Below are positions 1 through 10,585 of a stretch of 64,000 nucleotides of DNA, one piece after another. Where the stretch lies: contig JARBJD010000136.1 in the NCBI GenBank assembly GCA_033064195.1, forward strand, positions 123,180 to 187,179, in the 5' to 3' direction. Source of the DNA: Blattamonas nauphoetae (Eukaryota > Preaxostyla > Oxymonadida). The notes under the pieces are model-generated. The model saw nothing but the letters and a program-made list of their open reading frames with translations. It was not told the origin of the DNA and did no database searches. Within the stretch, counting starts at the first letter, position 1. Each line of letters starts with the position of its first letter. The position numbers were made by a program, and so were the translations under genes.

Positions 1-66
1 ACATATTAATAAATGTATTTTATTTTTATCTTTGTCATCTGTCAAAAAATGCTCACTGGTTAAAAG

Positions 67-540
67 TCCACAGGGCAGAGGCATGGTAGAATGATGGGAT
101 ATTGTTGGAAAAGGATCCAATGACAAATCAATTGGCATAAGGAAATGGTGGTTGTTTCCTAATGCTATTGGTGTCATTGCGTCAACGGAAAAATCGGGAC
201 TATTATTTTATTTATTTTTTGGGAGGTCCACGGGTCCACAGGTCCACAAGTCCACATGTCCACAGAAATGGCTATATACGAACAAATCATTATATTCTAC
301 ATGTATCTTTGTCAGCTGCCAACCAAAAATATCCACAGGTCCAAAAGTCCACAGAGCAGAGGCATGGGAGAATGATGGGATATTGTTGGAAAAGGATCCA
401 ATGACAAATCAATTGGCATAAGGAATTGGTGGTTGTTCATAAGTGCTATTGGTGTCATTGTGTCAATGCAAAAATGGAGGATTTTATTTTATTTATTTTT
501 TGGGGAGGTCCACGGGTCCACAAGTCCACATGTCCACAGA
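67..540 (+). repeat. Two direct copies of a ~220-bp GTCCAC-ended repeat
   Basis: Two copies (about 67-270 and 336-540) share the same core: GCAGAGGCATGG, then GGATCCAATGACAAATCAAT, TTGGCATAAGGAA, GGTGTCATTG and TTTTATTTTATTTATTTTTT. Each ends in short tandem 9-bp units of the GTCCACNNG kind. No coding sense is seen; frames crossing them are low-complexity. The same repeat returns in reverse at about 763-960 and 1186-1384. Family unknown; a MITE or fossil terminal repeat is possible. Confidence 0.8.
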
Positions 541-579
541 CTAGTTAGAAAGTTATGTGGATATTTTTGAAAGAACTTT

Positions 580-1395
580 TATTTCTGCTCACAGCTGGAA
601 TATTACATAAATCAGTTTTTGTTGATGTGGACTTTTTACTTTTGATACCACAATTTTCTTCATATTATATAATTACTCTTGACAGCTATAAAAATAAAAG
701 ATCTTGATTTGATTGTAAAAGGTCATTTATGTGATATGTATAAAGCCATTTCTGTTCTCTGTGGACATGTGGACTTGTGGACCCGTGGACCTCCCAAAAA
801 ATAAATAAAATAAAAGTCCCGATTTTTCCGTTGACACAATGACACCAATCGCACTAGTGAAGTCTCATCATTTCCTTATGCCAATTGATTTGTCATTGGA
901 TCCTTTTCCAACAATGTTCCACCATTTCACCATGCCTCTGCTCTGTGGACTTTTGGACCTGTAGATATTTTGATTGACAGATTAACGATTGAAGTCATTT
1001 TGGTTCAATGCTCACAGCTGGAATATTACATAAACAGTTTTGTTTATGCGGACTTTTTACTTTTGATACCACAATTTTCTTCATATTATATAATTACTCT
1101 TGACAGCTATAAAAATAAAAGATCTTGATTTGATTGTAAAAGGTCATTTTATGTGATATGTTTAAAGCCATTTCTGTTCTCTGTGGACATGTGGACTTGT
1201 GGACCTGTGGACCTCCCAAAAAATAAATAAAATAAAAGTCCCGATTTTTCCGTTGACGCAATGACACCAATCGCACGAATGAAGTCTCATCGTTTCCTTA
1301 TGCCAATTGATTTGTCATTAGATCCTTTTCCAACAATGGTCCACCATTCCCCCATGCCTCTGCTCCGTGGACTTTTGGACCATGACCTGTAGACA
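580..1395 (-). repeat. Tandem duplication of ~425 bp containing the same repeat in reverse
   Basis: Bases 583-1005 and 1010-1395 are near-identical. Each starts GCTCACAGCTGGAATATTAC, runs through an AT-rich stretch ending in a GTGATATG block, and then holds one reversed copy of the GTCCAC-ended repeat seen at 67-540. The two plus and two minus copies make a large imperfect inverted repeat around position 560. It lies just outside the first Polinton-like fossil; whether it is that element's edge cannot be told. Confidence 0.75.
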
Positions 1396-1425
1396 GTAGT
1401 CTGCTTGCAAAAATATATCTGATCA

Positions 1426-1964
1426 TTAGATCTCATCGTCAGTGTCTTCTTCGTCAACCTCTGCATGAATTGCTGCTTGCCTCAATAGTGCAGCGTATTT
1501 GGGATCGATGAAGTAGCAGTACGTTTGTTTGCCATTAATTCTTTTCTGTTTAACTATACAACACTCATGTAAATCCATCTGAAATGTTTTGAGTTTTTTG
1601 TAATATTCAGGCATCAGTTCAGCCGCATGTGAGCGAGGCATTCCTTTTTCCAATTCGTCCATGTGTTCCAGACAAAAGTCTCCTATTGTTGATCTAGATA
1701 CTTCTTGGAGTAGACATCTAGCATCTGTGTTTGGCAATTGCCTTGGATTGAATTCAGAAATGTCCCTTTGTCTGAAGTACGTCAACAAATGTGAGTAGAA
1801 TTCAGGAGAGAATGAGCGAATGAGGTTTAGGAAATAGTTGGCATCATCCTTACGTTTATTGGACACTTTGCACACACAGTAACGTCTATCGTCGACTTCA
1901 ATCTTCACTGGATATGCGTTGTTTGTACAGAAGATTAGATTGGCTACATTCTCGGCATCACGAC
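1426..1964 (-). pseudogene. Polinton primase-helicase, C-terminal part
   Basis: The minus-strand frame encodes the end of a D5/SF3-type primase-helicase. It has the NVANLIFCTNN strand typical of the region after the AAA+ core, then a DDRRYCVCKVSNKR block, the SEFNPRQLPNT stretch common in this family, and an acidic tail EEDTDDEI. Established for the family: hexameric DNA unwinding at the replication fork next to an archaeo-eukaryotic primase domain. The part stops where the hAT-like copy A begins at 1965, and the open frame runs on into that element to 2280, which is chance read-through. Fossil, broken. Confidence 0.8.
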
Positions 1965-3679
1965 CAGGGCTTTCCAAAAATACCCATAATTTTCTGGGTG
2001 ATTTCGAAAAAATGGAAAACACCAAATTGTCTTTAGAAAACTCTGTCAAAGTAAATACATCAAAGATAGACAATAATATTATCTGAAAGTGAAAGTTTCT
2101 CCCGATTGAATGAAAAGAAGATAATAAAGGGTAAATCTTGATCTGTCCTTCTGAATTTGAGACTAAGAATGGCGAAAGTTGTGTGAATCTTTGCGCGATT
2201 GTCGGTGATTGCGGAGGAGATGAGAGGATGTTTTCTTTCTTCTTCGTGTCATTGTTTTTAAGGAAAAGGAGAGTTTGCATGGATTGCTTGTATTAATTAT
2301 TATTTTCTTCTTGTTGAGGAATGGTCTGGAATAATGGTAGTGTTGTTGTTGATCTAGTTCCTTTTTTAGGGATTGTTGTGGGGGAGTGTTGATACTGATG
2401 TTGATCTTGTTCTTCTTCACAGATTGTCGATGATCCTACAAAGTCGGCAAAATCCACGGACAAACGTGATGAATCCAATCGAAGTCAACACAAATAGGGA
2501 CGTACAGGTCCATACTGTGCAATTTTTTCTCGTCTGGAATACTCGGATCATCACATCGTCTGACCCTTGTCGAACTTGGCATGATACCACCCTTTTCTCA
2601 GGCGATGATTAATACTGAGAACCACGAAGATATGGAGAACTAATTTCTGGTTCCAATTACTTCGATAGCAACGACTTCAAGTGTGATCTCCATTCGTCAA
2701 CCTTCTCTCCCTCTAATTCACTTAATTGTAGGTTCTGGATAAAAACCAATGTTTGATACAGACGGTGTTCTGATATTTGTTGGTCCGCTCACAGCAGATC
2801 ACAATCACAACAAATATTTCGTGATGACTGGTCTCATCTGCTGCATTCCCTCGCCACTGCAAATATTGCTTTCATACGCTCACACATCTTTCTTTCCAAG
2901 ACTCTGCCTTGAATGAGATCATCTTTTTAGTCAGTCTCCCACTCCTTCAAGTTATCACACAAGAGACCAAGGAATTTACTCCTCGTTTCGCTCAAACCGC
3001 GCTCTTCATCATTGCACTTGTCACCAGTTTGTCCTTCATCGCATTTTATCGACGGATTAGTGCCCTTATTCATTCCGTTGAATTTTCTGGAGGATCCGAA
3101 ACAGCTTGCTCTCCCATCGTTCAAACTCTGTATAAACGGCCTATTTCCGTCAATTGATTCCCCAAAACGTGTTAAACACTCTTTTCCCATCCTCTAAGCC
3201 ACTAACGACTCGCTGTTGACCAAGTACAACCTCATGCAACTCCTCATCACCATTCTGGATCGATTCATCGACATGTGCTTCGACTTAAAACACACAATTC
3301 CTTTGATTCTTCATCTCGTTCTCCTGGTACAACCACATTTCCTTTCAAGACTCGGATATGCTGATCGAATGCGATGGCGTGAATGTACATCTGGATATCA
3401 GCGAGAAGACCCTCAACAAGGAAATAAAAGAATCAGCCCTGGACATCATTCAGAACGCCACTCCTCCCTCACATTCCTCACTCGCAAAAATTCATTCATC
3501 CTCGTCAACCAGCATCGCTTTCACCATCATCGAGAACATTTCAACGATGTTCATGTTCCTCTCCAGTTCTCTGTTCGCACCAACGCTTCTGGAATTGGGT
3601 AGTATCACGCCTCTTCAACTGATCCTGATTACGAGCCAGAAACAGACGAAGAGATCCACACTCATCTCCCTCCAACTTG

Positions 3680-3890
3680 CTTTACGCACACACAATCGCA
3701 CCAGCACATATGCACATCCACACACTCACGCACACACACTCCTGCACGCGCACACATACTCACTCCTGCACGCCCACACACATTCTCACGCACCCGCACG
3801 CCTGCACACTCACGCACGCACACTCTCACACGCATGCACTTGCACACTCACACACGTATGCGCACACGCTCACGCACACTCCCACTTCAA
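3680..3890 (+). repeat. CA-rich simple repeat
   Basis: A run of CACACA, CGCACA and CTCACA units with little else. The open frames across it, rich in His and Thr, are products of the repeat. It recurs in reverse in copy B at about 14110-14310. Confidence 0.9.
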
Positions 3891-4262
3891 TCGAAAATAT
3901 CATCAGCTTTCTCGCTTTCATTCGCAACGCCGTCTTATCTCTCATCCCAAAGGGCATTCTGACAATTTTGATGTTGGTGACGGTCGACCACATCATTCAG
4001 GGGATACTCGACGACTTTGTCGACAAGACATTGAACACGTTCGTCACAACTTGCTCCAATCAGACGGAGTTGATCATACAGAAGAAGATGGCTGAGTCGA
4101 AGAAAAATAACGAAAAGAATAGCACCGTTTCAACAAACAAATCGTTCACAATAGTCTCACAGTCCTCCTCCATCTCGTTCAGCACTCCAACAAGTCCACA
4201 GTCAGGCGCGCGCGTCGGAAACAAGCAGACTCCAGTCACACTCAGTTTGTACACAGCCTTCT

Positions 4263-4840
4263 CATCATCCCCTCGCGCACATCCTTCGCATCGTCCCTAC
4301 CGCGCACATCGTTCACATCGTCCCTACCGCGCACATCCTTCGCATCGTCCCTTCCGCGCACATCGTTCACATCGTCCCTTCCGCGCACATCGTTCACATC
4401 GTCCCTTCCGCGCACATCCTTCGCATCGTCCCTACCGCGCACATCGTTCACATCGTCCCTTCCGCGCACATCCTTCGCATCGTCCCTTCCGCGCACATCC
4501 TTCGCATCGTCCCCTCGCGCACATCGTTCACATCGTCCCTTCCGCGCACATCCTTCGCATCGTCCCTACCGCGCACATCGTTCACATCGTCCCTTCCGCG
4601 CACATCGTTCACATCGTCCCTTCCGCGCACATCCTTCGCATCGTCCCCTCGCGCACATCCTTCGCATCGTCCCTTCCGCGCACATCCTTCGCATCGTCCC
4701 CCTCGCGCACATCCTTCGCATCGTCCCTTCCGCGCACATCCTTCGCATCGTCCCTACCGCGCACATCGTTCACATCGTCCCTTCCGCGCACATCCTTCGC
4801 ATCGTCCCCCTCGCCCGCAACGTTCACATCGCTCCTCCCT
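4263..4840 (+). repeat. Minisatellite, CGCGCACATC family
   Basis: Tandem units of about 18 bp alternate between CGCACATCCTTCGCATCGTC and CGCACATCGTTCACATCGTC forms, with CCCTACCG, CCCTTCCG or CCCCTCG linkers. There are about 30 copies. The same array lies in reverse in copy B (about 13215-13735) with a different count and order of unit types, so the two arrays have diverged by slippage or conversion since the copies separated. All six frames stay largely open by chance. Confidence 0.9.
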
Positions 4841-5587
4841 CGCAATCAGTGATCTGTTTCATTTGCTTGTTTCATCATTATTCATCCAAATTGCTCAGAA
4901 CCTCATCGCTTCGAACCTCAGTCTCTCTCAACGCATTGTCGGTCTGTTTGCTAACCTCGCAACTCGTCGTTCGCATCACGGGCAAGAGGGAAGGAACAGA
5001 AAACAATCATGATCACAACAACATCACCTCTCTGCGTGCCCACTTTGCAACTCATCCATGATTGTGTTGTTGCCGCGATCAACATCGTACATGTCCTGCG
5101 CTCGTCGAACGGTGACACACTGCCCTTCGATGCTGTTGAAGTGTCGACGTCCTCACTGTAGACGCAGCCAGGATGAAGAAGAACGAGAAGCACTTTGAAA
5201 GTGGATATGAAATCATCAGGAGTGGGTGACAGAGGAAGAGAAGAGTGCGAAAGTTTCTCAGTTCCATACTGGACACTCTTATTCGATGGGAGATGGGAAA
5301 GATGAAAAGAGACATCGAGAAGATCATTCCTGGCAGTTTGTGTCAAAGTATTGTCTCTTCAATCACTTCATGAACCGATTTCTGATTGTGGAATGACTAG
5401 AATGTGATATTAGAAAGTTTGTATCATTGAGAAAAATATGGGGAAGTGATCAATCCCTGATCTCGCTATCAAGATGAAATTGTTTCGAATGCTCCAAGGG
5501 TAATGTTCGCATGAATTATATCAACATGAAAAATCTTAAATCTGAACAAATTGAGCAAGTCGGCTCCGTGGGTGGAAAGCCCTGTTT

Positions 5588-6436
5588 GTGACAGATCACT
5601 ATCCAAAGAATCGATTGTTTCTTCAACGTCCGTCATTCTCTCCGTATCTACATTCATGGGAAATTGACATCATGGTGCTCAAGACAAATCCTCAATCAAT
5701 TCCGCAGTACTATCTGGTGTGTGTGAACATTAATACCAAGTATCTTGTGATGATAAAAATAGCGTCGAGGAATGATGTAGTAATCCAAAATGCTCTTCAG
5801 CAATAGATTCAGACAGTGAAAGTTGAGCACATTCGTGGAGATGCAGAATCGGGATGGAACAACAACCGCATCAGAGATTTCCTCGAAAGGAATAACGTCC
5901 AGTTCTTCTTTTCATCATCTCCCTTCACGAACAAAAATAGAATTGTTGATCGAATGATTCGCACCATCAGAGATGCTTTTCGTGGGAATGTGACTCAGAT
6001 GTGTGACAATAATGTAATGCAGCAATTCGTGGATTATTACAATCTAACTCCTCACAAGGCATTTCGCAATATCGTTACTCCAGTTGAGGTTGAAAGAGAT
6101 GCTGAACTCGAATGGGCATATATCCAACGAAAGCAAGACAAATTGAAGCAGATCAAGAGAACTCAGAACACTAAGGGACTTTGGGATTATCAACCTGGCA
6201 ATGTTCTTCAGATTCGGTTGGATTTGTCAAAAACTCAACACACATTCGAGAAACGCAGACGACAGTTCAATAAAGTAGCGACATTTATGTCATACGTCAA
6301 TGGTAATGTTCGCTGTCAACTCCTTCAGCCATATCAAGACATCCGAGTTGTAGACATTCCTATTCACTTCACTGAAAAGATTGCAGATTCAGTCAATGCT
6401 CTGACGCCTCAAATCAGAAATAAGTTCAATCTCTGA
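5588..6436 (+). pseudogene. Polinton integrase, catalytic and C-terminal part
   Basis: This part encodes the retroviral-like (rve, RNase H fold) integrase typical of Polintons. Seen: HSWEIDIMVL (first catalytic Asp region), VCVNINTKYLVMIKI, the HIRGDAESGWNN block around the second catalytic Asp, SSPFTNKNRIVDRMIRTIRD around the catalytic Glu region, and a C-terminal SH3/chromo-like tail with a WDYQPGNVLQIRLD core. Role in the family: cutting and joining the element's ends to host DNA. A related version lies in the second fossil (56713-57869). It abuts hAT-like copy A at its upstream side. Fossil, broken. Confidence 0.85.
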
Positions 6437-6552
6437 TGAAAATAGTGACAGTTATTTTTGTTTGAAAATGTGTAGTGATAAACTTCATCGTATATACAGA
6501 CTAATGAACGGGCAAAAATAGTCAGAGAAGAGCCTTCCCACGTTCGTACGAG

Positions 6553-6803
6553 CTTCCTATAGACACCCCGATACTCCTTTGGGGATCGTTCTATCGCGAT
6601 CCTTCTAAATGACTGCTGCTGGCGAAGTCCTTGAAGGGTTAAGTCTTGGGTGGGCATGATTTACGGGCACATCTAAGTGCTGCCAACATGAACCCCGGGG
6701 ACAATCTTTCGATCATCCGTCTCCAATCCAACCTCCAAATCGTTCTACGCATCAGTCACCAGGGCACCATTTTGCCTGAGTATCTTGGAACATTACGTCG
6801 AGG
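6553..6803 (+). ncRNA. Candidate structured RNA repeat, copy U1
   Basis: First of four copies (also 29655, 30577 and 40657). Conserved blocks include CCCGATACTCCTTTGGGG, TTGAAGGGTTAAGTCTTGGG, GGCATGATTTACGG, CATGAACCCCGGGG and AGGGCACCATTTTGCCTGAG. Predicted hairpins: CCCC with GGGG around GATACTCCTTT; GCAC with GTGC around ATCTAA at 6667-6680; GGCA with TGCC around CCATTT. Paired changes between copies support the second hairpin. It is not a tRNA or 5S rRNA by sequence. Function unknown; it could also be a conserved element end. It lies directly after the integrase part. Confidence 0.55.
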
Positions 6804-6823
6804 GCTCTGTACTTGAACTTGTT

Positions 6824-7205
6824 CTGGAACTCCTCTTCATATACAAATTAAAAAATTAGAAATTGAAAAAAGTTTAACGTTTGTTTTTGGAACACCCATA
6901 TCTCAGGAACTACTGCTCAGATCGCTCTGAAAACATCAGAAATGAACTCAGCAGATCGATATTGACCTTGGAACAGTCTTGGATGGTCAAAGTTTCAGAT
7001 TTCATTTTTTTCAAACTTTGTCTGGATCTGCTCTTCATATACAAATTAAAAAATTAGAAAAGTAAAAAAGTTTAACGTTTATTTTTGGACCACCCATAAC
7101 TCCAGCACAACTGCTCAGATCACTCGAAACACATCATAAATAAGCTCACCAGACCGATATTGACCTTGTTGGAACAGTTTTGGATGGTCTCAAAAATTAA
7201 GGTTT
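6824..7205 (+). repeat. Two tandem ~200-bp AT-rich repeats
   Basis: The block starting CTCTTCATATACAAATTAAA occurs at about 6831 and again at about 7031. It is followed both times by a GTTTAACGTTT block, ACTGCTCAGATC, GATATTGACCTTG and a TTGGATGGTC end. No coding sense. Nothing else is seen between U1 and the MITE at 7246. Confidence 0.7.
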
Positions 7206-7245
7206 TTTGTAAAAAGTCAATTTTCTTAATTTTTATATATTGATA

Positions 7246-7837
7246 GTGGCGTCACCAATACGTTCCATGTCAACAATTCGTGCTTTTTTCTGGAATGATC
7301 ACTTTTAGTCAAACTAAGAAAAAAATAAAATTTTAGAATTTTCTTCCCACTGGATCCTGAGAAAACCTCAAAACACGTTATACAGCGAAACGCCACACAT
7401 TTTCCAAACTTTCGACGATCATTTTTCCATATCCAGACATCCGTTTGAGACCGAAGAAAAAGCATTATTTTCGTTAACATATCGATAAAAGATACTCAAA
7501 AAAATAAAAAATTTTTTCCCATGATATTTTTCTGGGCGAAAAACAGCCTTTTTTCATATCGTCCCAGATACCCATGATTTTTTTTCCAATTTTTTTTCAA
7601 AATGTTCATTTCACCAAACAAACGTTTCAGTGGAAAATTTCATCAAAATCGGTTCACAGGTTGTGAAGTTATGACGAGAACACATGAAAAAAGTGGTTGA
7701 AAAGAGCTATTGTGAGGATTTTTTGGGATCCAGTGGGAAGAAAATTCTAAAATTTTATTTTTTTCTTAGTTTGACCAAAAGTGATAATTCCAGAAAAAAG
7801 CACGAATTGTTGACATCGAACGTATTGGTGACACCAC
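7246..7837. mobile_element. MITE family TA-1, copy 1 (592 bp)
   Basis: Long terminal inverted repeats of about 115 bp begin GTGGCGTCACCAATACGTTC on the left and, read in reverse, GTGGTGTCACCAATACGTTC on the right. They are flanked by TA on both sides (7244-7245 and 7838-7839). A TA target fits Tc1/mariner-type transposition but no transposase is present. The middle is AT-rich without a gene. A second copy of almost the same length lies at 43189-43782. Confidence 0.85.
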
Positions 7838-8022
7838 TATGAGGTGAAAAATAGTGAAAAAATCAAAATTGACCAGAACAATCCACCAATGCCACAGATG
7901 CATGGGGAGAGTGTGCACGTCATTCTGGTGCGTTCTGATCGAAATATCAGTGAATTATGGGTATCAGAAAAAACACACGCTTAACTTTTTTTAAAATCTA
8001 ATATTTTATCTCCTTAGAAAGA

Positions 8023-8280
8023 ATGAACACAAAAGTTGAAGACAAAAAAGTCAATGACATTTGTGCCATTAATCCTGGATTGATCGACGAGCATTTCGAA
8101 GCATTGTTCAGCGGCACTCCAGTCGAAATACAATCTTTGAATGATCGTTTGAGAGCTCATGAAGTACCAATATATGACTACAAGAAATATAGCGAAGGTG
8201 CTTCAACCGATAATGCTGGAAACAGAAAGACAGGAACAGCGATAAATATTGCACATGTGCCCAATCTAGCAGTCGTGGAC
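8023..8280 (+). pseudogene. Polinton primase-helicase, N-terminal part
   Basis: An 86-residue piece starts at the ATG after a T-rich block (TATTTTATCTCCTTAGAAAG). It reads MNTKVEDKKVNDICAINPG and ends NLAVVD, the first catalytic Asp strand of an archaeo-eukaryotic primase domain. The Mutator-like element at 8281 sits directly in this strand. Fossil, part of the first Polinton-like element, broken. Role in the family: making primers for element DNA synthesis. Confidence 0.7.
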
Positions 8281-8287
8281 GGGTACC

Positions 8288-8400
8288 TCAATTTTCAGGG
8301 GAAAAACTCGATTACAGGGGAATATCTCAATCACAGGGGAGAGTCTCAGTCACAGGGGAAAATCTCAATCACAGGGGAAAATCTCGGGCCACAGGGGAAG
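8288..8400 (+). repeat. Subterminal 19-bp repeats of the left inverted repeat
   Basis: About six imperfect units of AATCTCAATCACAGGGGAA run one after another, with variants ACTCGATTACAGGGG and AGTCTCAGTCACAGGGG. The right end holds the same array in reverse at about 10630-10750 with one or two more units. Subterminal repeats of this kind are often transposase binding sites in other DNA transposons; that role is inference here. Confidence 0.8.
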
Positions 8401-8440
8401 AATGTCATATACCATAAGGGTTGAAGAAGAACATAATTTT

Positions 8441-8513
8441 GAACATGTTTGGTTCAGCGGTAAGTACGTTGGACTTTGAGGCGGCGGACCCGGGTTCGAT
8501 TCCTGTCATCGAC
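8441..8513 (+). other. tRNA-like sequence in the left inverted repeat
   Basis: A 73-nt stretch has an A-box-like TGGTTCAGCGGTAAG and a good B box GGGTTCGATTCC, spaced as in tRNA genes, and a run of T at once downstream (pol III stop). The T arm pairs in four of five positions. The acceptor stem pairs poorly, so it is a tRNA relic or tRNA-derived promoter rather than a working tRNA. The reversed twin is at 10513-10585. Confidence 0.6.
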
Positions 8514-8738
8514 TTTTTTTTCCTTTTTTTTTCATTTTTTTTCAGACATCAAATATTCTCTCTGTTTTCAATCTTTTTTCTGCTGAAACTGTTCATAAAG
8601 ACTCTACGAGGAACAAAGCGTTGCTTATGAGCGTGCGATCACGATCCTGCTTTGGTTTTCAAAGTCAGGCATTATTCCACAAAATAACTCAACACACAAC
8701 ATAAAAATGAAATGTTGGATGAACTGTCGATCACATTT

Positions 8739-9377
8739 TCACAGACCCAGGTCCCACAACACCAGGCCAAGCCTAAAAACTGACGCCTTCTGAGCATCAA
8801 TTGGAACTGCTTGTAGTTCTTTCTCGTCCTTCTTGTGACTTCTGTCCTCTTCTTCAATCTGTTCAGACACACTCCAACGACGGTCTTCTTCTCGCATCTT
8901 CTTCCGATTGGCAAGTTGCTGAGTTGTCAAGCCCGTCTCGTTCAAGTTCTGATCCAGTTTGAGGCAGATTGAGCCAGAAGAGTCAACGAGGATCCAGTGC
9001 GACGAGAGTTGGGTGAGGACGTCGCTGAACGAATTGTGTTGGACGAGGCGATCCAGTCCAGCCACCATCTGTCATCGGATCTCCATATTCGGCAGATCAC
9101 ATCTCTTCTTAACGTGCAGAGCAGAGTACAGTGTTCTGTTCGCAAGAACACGAACTACAGCTGGCTCGCCTTCGCATTTCAACACTTCCACATGCGCCAC
9201 GAACGGTTGTGGGAATGACATGAATGGCAGTTGGTCCTGGGAAATGACGTTGCTGATCATGTTGAACGAGTTTGGATGGAGCGTCCCATCGGATGTGCTG
9301 AAGACTTGTAGAGCCGTGGAATGGTTCTCAAGTTCCTCTTCTTTCACGTCGATTTGGCATTCGTCCAGCTCACTCAT
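8739..9377 (-). pseudogene. Kinase-like domain of a host surface protein (transposon cargo)
   Basis: The minus strand encodes a degenerate protein kinase piece: RTLYSALHVKKR, then MVAGLDRLVQHNSFSDVLTQ, SSHWILVDSSGSICLKLDQ (where HRD and DFG motifs would stand), RWSVSEQ (APE-like) and VFRLGLVLWDL. One in-frame TGA divides it near 9070. The frame then ends shortly after LVLWDL, so the C-lobe is missing. HRD is not present, as expected for a pseudokinase. From memory, such a domain follows a beta-helix ectodomain in a large oxymonad family; that link is recalled, not checked. It continues the beta-helix piece at 9374-10036. Cargo of the Mutator-like element. Confidence 0.65.
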
Positions 9378-10036
9378 CGCTTTTGGCTTCTCTTCGTCCT
9401 TCTTCCTTTGTCGACGTCGACATGTTCCCTTTCAATCCTGTTAGCGAGAACGACTCTCCCTCTCAATACAATCTCATACGTCTTTGCTTTCCTGTCGAAC
9501 TTGGAAGTTGACTCTGCCGACTGAGCAGTTGTTCGTCGAGATCCAATGATGAGGCGACGAATGGCCATCTCCGCCTCCAATCGTCTCAATCGACACTTTC
9601 CCATCTGAACACAACACATTCCGACGAAGCGAAGGGAAGTCAGCGATTGAAGGAGAGTTGTCGAGAAAGTGCAAGAGATCAGTGTCAATTCGCCTCCAAC
9701 CATCGACACAGCTCCAATCGGATGATGCTTTATTTTGACTGAATGGAATGTTGACGAACAATTGGTGAGAGTGATGGAAGAGTACATCCAGGAACAAATG
9801 TGTGATGCTTCCTCATTTTGTTCAGATGTCAATTTCGTCGATACTGAGAACTGACATGTTTTCAAGACGAGCGATTTCACATCTGTCACTTCAACCAGCT
9901 CGCCTGAGGAGAAGTCGGTGATGGACACATTGAAGAGTGAGCACGAATCGAGTGAGGAGAAGAGGAAAGGAGAGGAAGAAAAGGAGATGTGTGATAGAGT
10001 GACATCCATCAGTCGAGCTGACGTTCCCGATGCCAC
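9374..10036 (-). pseudogene. Beta-helix ectodomain piece of the same host protein
   Basis: Repeating short strands rich in Ser, Cys and Val (SHISFSSSPFLFSSLDSCS, LFNVSITDFSSGELVEVTD, SITLTNCSSTFHSVKI, LTLISCTFSTTLLQ) fit a right-handed parallel beta-helix. The following CSDGKVSIETIGGGDGHSSP and SKFDRKAKTYEIVLRGRVVL segments lie in two frames, so at least one frame change is present after the helix. It sits directly ahead of the kinase-like piece on the same strand, so both are exons or decayed parts of one captured gene. Function in the host: unknown; likely cell surface. Confidence 0.6.
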
Positions 10037-10284
10037 ACTTCAGACACATTCACCCTTCCCATCGACATCCACTCAATGGAAGAGTTCAACGCAATCCCAC
10101 TCTCCACTCGAAGGGTGTCCACGCTCTTTCCCTCCCACAATATCAACCAAATTCGTGCTCTCTTTCATCCCTGATTCGATCACACATCTGTCATTTCAAC
10201 TTTTCCTCCTGTCACACGAACAAGAGTCGCATCACTCCCTCCAGGCGATATCACCACAATCACTACTTCAGTCGTTTGGATCAG
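10037..10284 (-). other. Rest of captured segment, no clear product
   Basis: Between the beta-helix piece and the right inverted repeat. It is Ser/Pro/His-rich in plus-strand frames and similar in base make-up to the beta-helix piece; probably its decayed upstream continuation. No family recognised. Confidence 0.3.
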
Positions 10285-10512
10285 TGAAAGTGTGATCGAC
10301 AGTTCATCCAACATTTCATTTTTATGTTGTGTGTTGAGTTATTTTGTGGAATAATGCCTGACTTTGAAAACCAAAGCAGGATCGTGATCGCACGCTCATA
10401 AGCAACGCTTTGTTCCTCGTAGAGTCTTTATGAACAGTTTCAGCAGAAAAAAGATTGAAAACAGAGAGAATATTTGATGACTGAAAAAAAATGAAAAAAA
10501 AAGGAAAAAAAA

Positions 10513-10585
10513 GTCGATGACAGGAATCGAACCCGGGTCCGCCGCCTCAAAGTCCAACGTACTTTCCGCTGAACCAAACATGTTC
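10513..10585 (-). other. tRNA-like sequence in the right inverted repeat
   Basis: Reverse copy of 8441-8513 with the same A-box-like and B-box sequences and trailing T run (seen as A run on plus). Position 10557 differs within the A-box side. It reads outward toward the element middle, as does its twin. Confidence 0.6.

Larger units (their letters stand above)
2709..5160 (+). other. Coding-like cargo of hAT copy A, not recognised
   Basis: Several plus-strand open stretches look like exons of one host-like gene: 2909-3157 (hydrophobic, with LFIIALVTSLSFIAFY), 3216-3602, 3358-3670 and 3890-4260 (with AVLSLIPKGILTILMLVTV, then a Ser/Thr-rich tail). A final piece at about 5058-5160 reads VVAAINIVHVLRSSNGDT and ends in a stop. 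Hydrophobic segments suggest a membrane or secreted protein. Frames change between pieces, which fits short introns or decay. No family is recognised. GC content and codon use differ visibly from the AT-rich Polinton genes around it, which fits capture from the host genome. Confidence 0.45.
1965..5584 (-). mobile_element. hAT-like non-autonomous element, copy A
   Basis: Termini are CAGGGCTTTCCA and its reverse complement TGGAAAGCCCTG. The 8 bases to the left (1957-1964, ATCACGAC) do not match those to the right (5585-5592, TTTGTGAC). They match instead the reversed flanks of copy B. CAGGG ends plus 8-bp duplications are hallmarks of the hAT superfamily. No transposase is recognisable. The 3620-bp interior is near-identical, in reverse, to copy B at 12464-16025, so the copies are young or were homogenised. 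Cargo: coding-like low-complexity sequence and a minisatellite. It lies inside the first Polinton-like fossil. Confidence 0.9.

Noticed and set aside
1965-2280. Open frame extending the helicase part into hAT-like copy A
   Set aside because: The extension is also present in copy B (15710-16025) with unrelated sequence after it, so it is transposon-end sequence read through by chance.
3662-4095. His/Thr-rich and Cys/Val-rich proteins from the CA-rich stretch
   Set aside because: Simple-repeat artefacts on both strands.
4242-4852. Long open frames in several phases with RGRDDVNDV, HRSHRPFRA or TSFASSLP repeats
   Set aside because: They are products of an ~18-bp minisatellite whose unit lacks stops; they occur in both strands and in both copies (also 13203-13745).
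6409-6657. Minus-strand frame over U1 and the integrase end
   Set aside because: It crosses a noncoding repeat, is not kept open in U2-U4, and has no family likeness.
8441-8513. Functional tRNA gene
   Set aside because: The acceptor stem pairs in only four of seven positions and the anticodon stem does not close; only the internal promoter boxes are good.
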